The notes below the pieces were generated by a model. That model was not told the origin of the DNA. It made no database searches and worked only from the letters and a program-made list of their open reading frames with translations. Positions 49,601 through 61,600 of a stretch of 64,000 bases of DNA are shown here, in pieces. Where the stretch lies: positions 248,001 through 312,000 of the forward strand of contig NZ_JAKXMK010000003.1 of assembly GCF_022524485.1 (NCBI RefSeq), in the 5' to 3' direction. The translations under genes were made by a program, and so were the position numbers. The first letter of the stretch is position 1, and every line of letters starts with the position of its first letter. This DNA is from Pseudonocardia alaniniphila (GTDB taxonomy: Bacteria > Actinomycetota > Actinomycetes > Mycobacteriales > Pseudonocardiaceae).

Positions 49601-52600
49601 ACCCGGCCAGCAGCTCGGCTCGCGTGGCGCTGCCCCACGGCAGGCCGTGGCGGGCGGCGAAGCGGGCGAGGACCTTGTCGCCCAGCTCGCCGGCCAGCCC
49701 CGCTGTCATCATCGTCATGAGGGCAGCGCGGTCGCCCGCGGCGACGAACCGCTGCAGATCCCCGGCCACCGCGGCGGGCGCCCGGTGCAGGAGCCGGCGG
49801 CCCAACCGCTGCGCCCACACCGCATCTCGCACCTGCACGGACGTGTAGCCACGCTCCCGGTAGCGCTCCACCTGCGCGAGCTGCCTGCGCCCACCGCGGC
49901 TGCTCTCGGCGATCGTCCGGTGCATGTCACCGTAGCCACGAGCCACGGCCGCGAAGTCCTGCAGGCCAGGCGGCGCGCCGAACGTGGTCAGCCACGACGT
50001 CGTGTCACGTTCGGCGACCAGCTCGGCGCGCTGCCGCTCGAGATCCCCCCGCCGCGCCTGCACGGCTGCCCGCTCCTCGCGCATCTGCGCGAGCTCGGCC
50101 ACCGCCTGCTCGGCCTGGTGCTGCCAACTCACCTCGGGCCGCCTGCCGCGATCGGCCGCGGTCCCCCGACCGGTGGGCAGGCCCGCCTTGGCCCGGATCA
50201 CGGCGGTCTCGCGCTCGAACGTCCGGATCCTCCGGTCCAGGGACTGCTGCAGCCCGCCGAGATCGGCGATCGCACCGGAGAGCTCGCCGAGCTGCTGCTG
50301 ATGACGCGCGGCGTCGGCCGCCGCGTACCACGCCTCTGCGCGCTGGGCGGGCGTGTACGTCGCCCACTCGGCCGCGCTGATCTCGCCAGGCCGGCGAGTC
50401 TCGGCGACCGAGAGGTTCTGCCCGAACAACCGGATGTGGGCCCTGCCGTCGACATCCTGCAGTCGCCGGTCCCACACCGGGACCGGTCCCGTGCTGACGG
50501 TCGGGGCGACGGGCGCGGACGGCAGTGGGACGGCCGGTGACGGCTGCGCGGATCCCGGGTCTCCTGGCGCCGCCGGCCGGTCCGGAGACGACTGCCGGTC
50601 GGCCGCCGGGCGCGCACCTACACCGTCGGGTCCGAGCTCCGTCGCGGCTCGGGCACCGGCCGCCACGGGATCCGCGCGCGGCACGTCGAGCACCGTGTCG
50701 GCGACCGGCCGGACGCCGGTCGTGCCGTCCGCGGCGGTCGTGGGGCGCGAAGCCCGGTCGAGCACGCCGGCAGTCGGGTTGCCGGTCTCCGTCGTACGCG
50801 GCGCCGGGGCTTCGGTCCGAGCGCGTGCCGGTCCGAGAGGCCCGTCGGACGCGGATCTGGCAGCGGTTGCGGCGTCGACCGCGACGTGCGGCGATCTCAC
50901 CTGCGGCACGTGGGCCGCTGCTCCCTGCGTGTGCGGGATCAGCGAGTAGCCGACCACGGCACTCGTCATGACGACCTTGACGAAGAGCTCCTTCGCCACG
51001 GCCTTCACGTTGTGCCAGCGCACCTGTCGCACGCCCGCGGTCGGTGCTTCGGGCAGGCTTTCGCCCATCTCCGCCGGCGCCTTGCGCACCGGCGGGTCCA
51101 CCCCAGCGCGGCCCGCGGCACCGAGCGGCAGGTCCAGGTCGATCAGCCCCGGCGTGTCGAGCGCGGCGCGCTCCCCCGCCAGCTGGTGTCGTAGCCCGTC
51201 CAGCTGTGTCTCGAGCGCCTCGATGCGTGCTCCGGCTGCGGCCGTCGCACTGCGGTCGCCCAACGCGGCCTGGATCTCCGACAGCCGGGCCTCGACCGCC
51301 GCCATGCGCTGCGCACGGCTCGCCTCTCGCTGGGGCGAGACCTCGACACGCCGCACGGTGACGCCGGGGGCGACCTCGACCGGCGGTCCGACCTCACGGT
51401 GGTGCAGGCCGGGAACGTCGGTCGCGCCCAACCCGCGGGCGTCCGTCGGTTGCCGCAGCCGGTCGAGCTCGGCCTGGAGCCGGACTCGCTCGGCGTTCAG
51501 CTGCCGGTTCGTCGCGACGTCCTGTCGGACGGCCTCCCCCTGCTCCGTGCGCGCATCCCGCAGCTGGGACTCCACGTCGGTGACGCGTCGCTGGAGCGCC
51601 TCGACGCGCGCGCTGCTCCGCTCGGGGCGCGCCACGATCTCGATCGTGACCCGCGAGCCACCCGGCGTCTCGAGGGTGTACCTGGTCCCCGGAGGGGGCA
51701 GGTTCAGCTCGCCCGCGGTGGGGTCGGGCATGGTCTGATGCCCGTCCCGGGTCGGAACGGGTGACGTCTCCTGCGGCTGCAGGCGCGGGCCGCCGCTCGT
51801 GCCCGGTTGCGCTGGGAGCGGATCCGGGCCGCCGCCGGAGCCTTGTGGTCGAGCTCCGCCGGCCCGCTCGCCGGTGGGTACCGCCGGCGACACCGGCTGG
51901 CTCTGGTTGGTCCCGGGCCCGCGCGGGGGCGGCTCCTGACCAGGCCGCTGGCTCTGGCTCCGCGAGGCTCCTGTGAGGTCGGCGGACCGGTCGGCACCGC
52001 CTCGGGAAACAGTGCCGTCGCGGGTCGGCGCAGCGCGGGGCCCGTGGGCGGCGCTCATCTCGCCGGTCTGCGCCGTCCGGGCACCGGCCCGGTAGGTGCC
52101 CGCCGGCAGCGTCCCGCTGGCACCCCGGTACGAGGCGGCGACGTCATCGGCCAGCGGGGAGAGGTCGGGCAGCGAGTACAGGTCCTCGTTCGCGCGTCCA
52201 CGGGAGCTGAGCCCGTCGGTCTGGTGGCGAACCAGCTCGGCCAGCGCGTCAGGCGCCAGTCGCCCGTCCCGCAACGCACCCATGACCTGGGCGTCGACGT
52301 AGATGCGGCCGCCGCGGCCGAACATCACACCGTCCGGCGCCCCACCGTTCGCGGTGACGTCGCGGTTGAGGCCCTCGACCACGCACACGCCGCGGCAACC
52401 CGCCCGGCTGATCTCCCGGGCCGATACCCCGCTCAGCTCGGCGAGCTGCGCAGGCGTCAGCTCCGCGATCGGCGTGCTGCGTGCGAGGACCTGGTCGGTG
52501 GCGGCCCGTTGTGCGAGCGAGACGTCCGCCCCGGACAGGAGGGCCGGCCTGCCGCGACCCATCCCGCCGCGCAGGACCTGCTCCTTGAGGACGACGTCGT

Positions 52601-55600
52601 GCGCCTTGGCAATCCGGTTCTGCCGGATCCTGTCGGCCATCCCGCGGCCCACGACACGGTCGAGCGAGGTCGGGCGCCCGGCCGCGGTCGGCAGATCGAT
52701 GCCACGCGCAGCGAGCGACGCGTTCTGACGGGCCACCTCCACGTCCCTCGGGCTTGCGACGCGACCGAACGGCAGGCCGAGGGTGCTGTGGGCACGCATG
52801 GTGCTCAGCAAGCCCGGGATGCGCACGGGATGGGCCGCGGTGACGCGCTCCCTGACGGAGCCGATGTGGACAGTGCGACCGAAGATCCCGCCCTGCTGGA
52901 TCACACTGCCGGCGCGGGCCGAGGTCGAAAGCGCGCTCCCGACGCGTCCGAGCGTGCTCGCCCCGGCCATGTGGTAGATCCCGGCGGCGGGCCGCCCGTT
53001 CTCGACGGCCGCCACGCCGCGGGCCCGCAGGGCGGCGGAACCGGCGGCCGCAGCCCGTGCAGCCGGTGCGATCGCGCCCTTCGAGACCCCGCCGACAAGA
53101 GCCCGTCCGGCCGCGAAGTTCAGCTTGTAGGGGGCGAATGCGATGTTGCCCGTCGCGTTGGCAACCCGGAACGCCCTACTGGCGGCAAGGTCGAGGGTGG
53201 GCGCGGCACGTGCGGCCATGCCGCGCGCGGAGGTCACCGCACCACGCAGCCCGGTGGTCGCGGCCGTGGTGGCGGCGACCGCGCCGCCGGCCTTGGCCCC
53301 CATCGAGACGGCCTTGACGACCACACCGGCCCCGAGGGCGGCCAGCGACACGGTGCCGACGTCCTCCAGCGTCGTCGACACCGGGGCGAAGTAGTAGTCG
53401 TCCCCGAGCCTGTCCCAGTCACCGCCGTCGTCCAGCCAGCGGTCGTAGAAGTTGACCGCACCCTGGGCGATCCCGCCGGTGAACGGCCGGTGCTCCGCAT
53501 ACCCGCCGAGACCGTCACCCCATTCCTCCACGGTGACCCAGCTCTTCACCTCGGTCCCGACCGAGGTGACCAGCCCGGGCACCGCGTGCACGACGACCGA
53601 GCCGCCGTCACGGCCCAGGTTCTTGAAGAACCCTCCGACGGACTTCTTCGCATCCACATCCAGGACGCCGTACTTGCCGCCCAGCTCCTCGACCCACGCC
53701 TCGCCGCACGGCGATGCGTTCGAGCACTGCGTGCTCTCCTCCCGGCCCGGCGCCTTGGAGTGCAGGTTGAGGGTGCCGCCGTCCTCGACCTCGCCCCCGG
53801 ACCGGGCCGTCTTCGGGGAAGCGAACCCGAAGCACAACCCGCTGTCGGAGGAGTGGCAGTCCGAGAGGGTGTCGCGGTTGGAGTCGACGTGCGTGCGGAA
53901 CTCCCCGGAGCAGGTGCCGTTCGAGTCGGTGCAGAACCCGGACGCCACCGCCTGACCCTGCCGCTCCTGATCGCCACCCGCGGCGAACGCGCTCACGCTC
54001 AACGAGCAGGTACCGGCTTTCGTCGTCCCGCAGCTCTTGTCCGACGCGGCGTTGTTCTTGCCGGACTCGTGATCCGCCGATGCCTTCCCCGAGTACGAGC
54101 AGCTGACTCCCTCGGCGCCCTCACACGAAGAGATCACGTCGACCTTGTGCTGCTCGGCGTCCACCGTCACGCTCGCCACCGTCGAGCACTCACCGGAGCC
54201 GGCCGCACCGTCGGAGCAGGTGGCGCGGACCGTGCCGCTCAGCCCGCCGTCGTCACCCGGGGCCTCTCGCGTCCCGCCTGCCGAGGAGCTGTAGCTGCAC
54301 GCCGCAGCGCCACCGTCCGCACCGCTGGCCTCGCACCCTGCGCCGGACGCCACCTGCTCCGGGACGGTCGTCGGGCGCGGCTGGAAACATCCACTCGGGC
54401 TGGTGCACTTCGGGGGGTACTTCGTGTACTCGGCCTGGTACTTGGCCACCGACACCGCGGAGCAGCTCCCGCCCCCGCCCGGCTGCACGCAGTCGGACTT
54501 GCCGGTCCCGGTCACCTTGCCGTCCGGCGACTGCGCCCACGCCTCGGTGTGGGTCTCCGAACGCGAGCACACCCCGCCGTCCGCAACAGAGCAGTCGGTG
54601 AACGCCTCGACCCGCCCGGTCTCGGCGTTGTAGGCCACCGACCCGGTCAGCGAGCACGTCCCACCGGCGCCGGCGCAGTCGGCGACGGCGCGGCCGGTGT
54701 GCTTCGCGTCCTCGCCCTGCTGCGTCACCTCGCCCGAGACGTGCGCCTCCTGGGTGCACCCCGCACCCTTCGGGTAGCAGCTGGTCTCCACGTTCACCCG
54801 CGCCGAGACGAGAACCTGCTTGCCGTCCTTGCCCTGCTCATACTTCGCAGGGACGTACTTGAACACGCCGGAGACCGAGCACACACCCGAGGTCTTCGCA
54901 CAGTCGGCGCGGCCGTTGCCCGACACCTCGCCGGCCGTCGGACCGTTGGGCGTGGCCTGCCCCGGTCCGGACACCTGACCCGTGAAGTGCGACTCGGACT
55001 TCGTGCACGTGCTCGCGCCGCCCCCCGCGCAGTCGGCGTAGGCGTCGATCCGCCCTGTCTCCTGGTTGAACGCACCGCCGACGACCGTGGAGCACCAGCC
55101 GGTCGTGCCGGCGCACTGCGACGTCGCGGTGCCGGTGATCTTCCCGTCGGGAGAGGCGATCTTCGCGTCCGCTCGCGAGGTCTGCGTACACGACCCGCCG
55201 CCCTCGGTCTCGCAGCCCGTGCCGATCACCAGCGTCGGCGGGACCGGGTTGCCCTTCGCGTCCCTGCTCGCCGGCTCGTACTTCGCCACTCCCGCGATGC
55301 CACAGGAGCCGACCCCGCCCGAGCAGCGCACCTGGCCCTTCCCGGTCAGCTCCCCGTTCGGCGACGCCGCATCGATGTCGATGTTCGCGTAGCGGCTGCA
55401 GGAGCCGCCCTTGGTCGCGCAGTACGACGTCAGCTCGAGCTTGCCCGTCTTCGGGTCGTAGTGAGCCGTCGAACCGGTGCCACAGAACCCACCCGCCGCG
55501 CCCCCGCCGGAACAGTTCCCGCCCGAGTCACCGCTGATCCCCGGTCCCGACGCCGAGGACGCCGACCGCGTCGCATAGTGCGTGGAGCACGCCCCGGTAC

Positions 55601-58600
55601 CCGAACACCCCGCCTGCGCCGTCGCGTGCTCGGCGTCGACCTCCACCGTGGCGTACGAGCCACAGGACCCACCCGAACCACCGCCCGAGCAGTTCGCCCA
55701 CGCCTCGCCGTGCTGCCCACCCACCGTCTTCGACGCCTCGGCGTGGCTCGAGTAGGACACCGAACAGTTCGCCGCGCCCGAACAGCCCGCCGACGCGTTC
55801 GCGTAGCCCTTCCCCGCGCGGGCCTGCGCCCACACCGACAGCCCGCCGCCACCTGGGCCCGAACCGCCGCCCGAACCGCTCGCCGAGGCGTGCGCCCAGC
55901 TGCGGTGCGTGCCGTCGTCGTAGGACGCCGAGCCCGACGCACTGGCCGAGTACGAGTAGCGGCAGTTTGCCGCGCCCGAACAGGACGCGCCCGCCGACGC
56001 GTACCCCGGGCCTGCCGACGCCTGCGCCGACACCGCCACCCCACCGCCGCCCTGGCCCCCGCCGCCGGACCCCGACGCGCTCGCGTACGCACGGTTGCTT
56101 CCGTACGCCGCCGACGCCGACGCCGACGCACTGTAGGAATGACGGCAGTTCGCCGCGCCCGCACACGACGCGCTCGCCGACGCGTACCCCGGGCCCGCCG
56201 ACGCCTGCGCCGACACCGCCACCCCACCGCCGCCCTGGCCGCCACCGCCCGAGCCGGACGCACTCGCGCTCGCCCGGTTGCCGCCGTACGCGGCCGACGC
56301 GGACGCCCGCGCGCCGTAGGAGTGGCTGCAGCTGACGCCGGCGCTGCCGGTGCAGGACGCCGAGGCCTGCGCGCTGCCGGGCCGCACCGACACCGCAGCG
56401 CTGGTCGCGACGTACCCGCCCCCGACCGTCCCCGAGCCCGACCCGGACGCACGCGCACGCGCACTCGCGCCGCCCGCGGCGCCGGAGGCAGAGCTGCTCG
56501 CCCGGTAGCTGTGGGTGCAGTTCGAGCCCGCGCTGCCCTGGCACGCCGCTGCGGCGATCGCCCCGCCGGCGTCGGTCTGCGCCGAGGCGCTGGTGGCGCA
56601 CCATCCGCTGCCGGCCCCGCCCGTGCCGCCGCAGCGGGCGGCCGCCGCGGCCCGGTTCCCGGCGGTCCGGCTGCTCGCGCTGCTCGTCGAGGAGTAGCTC
56701 TGCCGGCAGGTCGAGCCATCGCCGCCCTGGCACGCGGCGGAGGCCTCCGACCCCTCAGCGGTGGCGCCCACCCCGCCGGCGCCCGTGCACCGACCGCCTG
56801 CCCCGGCCGTGCAGTCGGTTCGGGAGGTGGCCTTGGTGGTGCCGCCCGGCGCGGCCGCCTGGGCGCTGCCCTCGGTGTGGGTGCGGCACGCGATGCCGGT
56901 GCAGTCGGCGCTGACCTGGGCAGCGCGGTCTGCGGCGTTCCCGCTGGTGCCGGCCTGGCAGACGCCTGCCGCGGCGCAGGTCGCGGTCGACGATCCGCGC
57001 ACTGCCGGGCCACCGACGGCCGTGGTCGCGCTCGACGCGCGGGTCGCACAGCCGGTCGCGGTGCCGTCGTCGCAGGCCGCGGTGATCGAGGCGGACGTGA
57101 CGGCGAACCGCTCGCCCGCCTTCGCGCCCGGCGCGGTGGTCGAGGTCTCGGTGGTTGCCAGGATCTGCGCCTGGCACGCGGTGCTGCCGTCGCAGCGGGT
57201 CTCGCCGATGGCGGTGCTACGGCTCTGCCGGCCGTTCGGACCGGCGACGGCCGTCGTGGTCCCGGACGCGAAACCGGTGCAGCCGGCCTCCGGGCAGACG
57301 ATCTGCGAAGCGGCCTGACCGGCACCCGAGACGCCCGGGATCGGCTTCGCCTTGTTGCCCGTGCCGGTGGTCCGGCCGGAGTCGCGCTGAGCGGACGCGG
57401 TCGCGTCGCTCGCCACCGCACAGCCGCTCTCGGCGGCAGCGCAGCCCGCGGTCGTCTGCGTACGTCCCGGCGTGCCGTCCGTGCCGCCGGTCGTGACCGC
57501 GGCACATCCGATACCGGCGCACTGTGCGCTCGCGCCCGACTGCGACAGGGTCGCCGGCGCATCCGTGACCGGCCGTGCGGCCAGGTCGGCGGCCTCGGTG
57601 GCGGCCTGGCGTGCCTGCGTCGCTGCCTGGGCAGCGTCGGTGGCGGCCTTCTTCTGCTCGGCGGTGGCATTCGCTCGGCTCACGACACGCGCGGCGTCGG
57701 CGGCTGCCTGTTCCGCCTGCTCGGCCTCGGCGGCCAACTGCTCGGCGGTGGTGTTCTGCTTCTCCGCGACGATGTCGGCCACGACCTGGCCGGACCCCGC
57801 GGAGGAGTCGGTCTGGACATGGCAGCCGCTCTGGTCACTCGTGCAGCTGCTGCTGGAGCTGGTGGTGCCGGTCGCCGGAGGACCGCGCGCCCCGCCGGCC
57901 CCGTTCAGCGTGTTCGGGCCGTCGATACCCGACGCGGACGTCCGCGCGGTGCCGGTGCAGGTGCTCCCGCTGCCGGCGCAGTCCATGGTGGCCGATGCCA
58001 TCGTCCAGCTCGACGCGCCCGGCACGGTCGGGCCGCCGGAGTTCGCGCTCGATCCCGGCGCCACCGGTGCCGGCAGCGTCGCCGGTTGGTCCTGCCCGTC
58101 CGGCCCGCCCTGCTGCCGGTCATCCTGCTGCTGGTCTGCAGACCGGCTCGACCCGTCGGACGGGCCGATGCTGCCCTCGCTGACCGTGGCGTTCGCGGTG
58201 GAGCGGGCATGCACCAGCGGCGCGATGATGTTGGCGTCCGGGCCGGAGGAAGCGCCCGAGTTCGTCACCGCCTGGCAGACGCCACCGGCGACGCCCTCGC
58301 AGGTGCCCTCGCTGTGCGAGCCGCGGGGGCCCGGCGACACCGCCGGATCGGTCGCGGTGGCCTTGCTGGTCACCTTCCCGTCGCAGCGGGTCTCACCCTC
58401 ACAGGTCAGCGCCGCACCGGCGGCCGACGCCGCGGACGGTCCCGGGGTCAGTCTCGAGGTGTTGACGGGCTTCGGGTCGCCGTTCGCGTCCACCTGCGGT
58501 TGGTCACCGGCCAGCGCCAGCGCGGCACCGGCCCCGGTCGAGGCAGTCGACACCGACCGCACATCACAGCCGCCGGTGCCGCCGTCGCAGGTCGCGCTAC

Positions 58601-61600
58601 CGGTCGAGACGCGCGGCGCTCCGCCGTTGACGGCACCGTCCCAGGCCTCGGTGCGGGTGTTCACCACACCCGAGCACCCCGCGTCCGCACACTGCAGGCT
58701 CGCGCTCGACGACGCAGTGGAGCTCGGGCCACTGGCCGGCTGTCCCGCGACCGGCTTCCCGGTCTCGGGGTCGACCACCACGAAGTCCGGGGCGGAGGAC
58801 GCGGCCGACGTGGCCTCGCCGGCACAGCCGCCACCCGTCACGGTGCAGTCCGTGGTCGCGCGGGTGCCGCGGGCCTGCGGGGACACCGCCGTGTCGCGGG
58901 CGCTCGTCGAGCTCGACGCCGTGCCGCCGCAGGTGCCGTCCGCGCCGTCGCAGCGCACCTGCGCCGACGCGTGGGAGACGCTCACGGGGCCGGACGCCGC
59001 GGTCACACCCTCGGCGGCATCGGCCGGGTCGCGGTCGGCGACCGTCGTGTCCGTAGCAGTGGAGCAGTTCCCGCCCGCGCCGTGCACCGTGCAGTTGGTG
59101 GTGGCCGTGCTGTCCCGCACGCCGACCACGTCGCCCGAGGCGGCTCCGGTCGTCGTGCTGGTGGCGGCACCGCGGCACTCGGCGACGGCGCAGTCTGCCT
59201 GCGCCCCGGCCGTGCTGGACGCCGCCAGCTCCCGCCCGGGCGCGCCGTCCGCGGCGGCATGCACACCGTCGGTGCGTGCGACGGTGTCGGTGACCTCGGA
59301 GGCCGACTCGGCACCACAGATGCCGGCCGTGGTCTCGCACGTCGAGGAGCCGCTCGTGGTCCGCACTGCCGGCTTCGCGCCGGCAGCCGCCGCGCCGGTG
59401 ACCTTGCCGTTGGTCGTCGTGGCGGCCTTGCCCGTGCAAGCCGTGGCATCGCCGCAGTCGACGTTCGCACTCGCCGTGCTGCTCGCGAAGCCGTCGCCGT
59501 CGGTCGTGACGCTCGGCGCGTCGCCGTCGAAAGAGGCCGGCCGGACGTCGCCCTGCCGGTCGGTGCTGCTGCCGACCCGTGTGCCGCTGTCGGCACGGCA
59601 GTCGCCGCCGGCCGCCTCACAGGTGGCCGCGCCGTTGCTCGCGCGCTCGGCGCCGGCCGTCAGTCCCTTCGCGCTGCCGGTGGTGGCGGCCCGCCCGTTC
59701 CCGCTACAGCCGGCGCCATCGCAGTCGACCTCGACGGCCGCAGTGCTCGCACCGCCCGCATCCCGCTTCCCGGCGGTGTCGCCGTGGCCCGAGCCGGACT
59801 CCGCCGAGCAGCCCCCGCCCGTCACGGTGCAGTTCGCGGTGCCGGTGGTGGTCGCCTCCGGCGCGGCAGGCTTGGTCGCGGCCGTCGCGGTGCCGGTCTC
59901 GGCGCGCTCGGTGTCGGCCCGGTCGGTCGCGCTGGTGGTGGAGGTCGCGCGGCCGGTGCAGCCGGTCGCCCCGTCGGCGCAGCGGGTCTCGGCGCGCGCC
60001 TGTGCACCGTCGTCCGACCGGCGGTCGCCGACGTTCACGGAGCTGGACGTCCCGCAGCCCGCGGCAGCCGCCTCGCAGTGCGCGGTGCTGCTCGCCCGGC
60101 GAGCGTCCTCGCCCTTCACCGTGTTGCCCTGTGCCGCCGTGTTGTCCTGAGCCTCCACTGTGGAGGCGAGCCGGGCGTCCGCCCGGTCGGTCGCCGCACC
60201 GGAACTGGAGGTGTCACACGCCCCGGCGCCGGTCGTGCACCCTGCCTCGGCCCCGCCGGAGTCGGCGTAGGTGTTCGTGTCGCACCGACCCGTGCACGAG
60301 GCCGCCGCCGCGGTCTTCTCCCGTTTCACCGTCGCCGGCGCGTCCACATCCTCGTGGGACGGCCCGCTGCTCTCCCCCTGGCAGGCCCCGGCGCCGGTCC
60401 GGCAGGCGGTCGCAGACCCCTCCGGCGTCGCGCGGCTGCTCTGCCCACACTCGGACACGTCACCCGTGCAGCGCGCGGAGGCGGTGTTGACAGTGCCGTC
60501 CTCGGCACGGCTCGACGTGCTGCTGCCGCAGCCCTGGTCGGCACCGGAGAGGGTGCAGGAGGCCGAGCCCTTGGACTCACCCGACGAGGTCGTCACCCCA
60601 CAGCCGGACGACACCCCGGCCAACGCGACACACCGATCGGAGTCCTTGGCACCGTCGGCGCTCTTACTCACCGAGCCGCACTCGACGAACGCCCCACTCG
60701 ATCCGCACCCCGCTGCCGAGCCCTCACCACGCACACGGCTCGGCGCCGAATCCGACACATCGTTATCGGTCGCAGCCATCAACTCGTCGGTGGCCTCGTA
60801 CACCTCATCGCGCTGCGCCTCGACCTTCGCGACGTTCTGCGCATGCGCCTTCTTCGTCACCGTCCCCGCGGCGACCTTCTTCTCCTCCGCCGCCAACTGC
60901 TTCTCGGAAGCAGTCAGCGCACGATGCCCATCAACAACCTCATCAACCAGCTCAACCCGATCCGGCGAAAGCTCCGCGCGATCCGCAGCGACCTGCTTCA
61001 CCAGATCCTGATGCTTCTTCTCATCCTTCGCGTACGCGGCCTTGGTCACCTCACCCGAAGCAACCTTCTTCTTCTCGGCCGCCAACCGCTCCTTGCTCTG
61101 ATCCACCTTGATCCGGCCCTCGAGCACCCGCTCGGTCTGCTCCGCCGAATCGTCGTACTCCTGCCGCTCGCCGAGCCGGCCCGCCGAATACCGGTCGTCG
61201 GTCTCATCCGAAGGAGGAGCACGCGAACCCACCGCCGACGACACACCCGACCGCAACAACGCCGCCTCGGTGCAACCCCGAGCGCGCCCTGCCGCACACC
61301 CCGCGGGCGACGGCTCAGCACCCCGAACCACACCCGCGGCCTTCCCCGCCGCTGCCGTCTTCGCCGCCGCAGCCGTCTTGGCCGCCGCCGTCGTGGCCGC
61401 CGCCGCTGTCTTGGCCGCCGCCGCGGTCTTCGCCGCCGCGGTCTTCGCCACAACCGCTGTCTTTCCCGACGCGGCCGTCTTGCCCGCGGCGACCGGCTCA
61501 CCGGTTGCGGCCGGCTTACCCGTCGCCGCGGTCTTAGCCGCCGCCGTCTTCGCCCCCGCGACCGTCTCAGCCACCGCGGCCGTCTTCGCTGCCGCCGCCG

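Noticed and set aside
55430..57670. A 746-codon minus-strand frame inside the Cys-repeat region
   Set aside because: Almost entirely Arg/Pro/Ala, an out-of-phase reading of the Ser/Ala/Gly repeats.
53880..60720. CRISPR-like or direct-repeat array
   Set aside because: The repetition is in coding sequence, in phase with codons, with variable units and no spacer structure.
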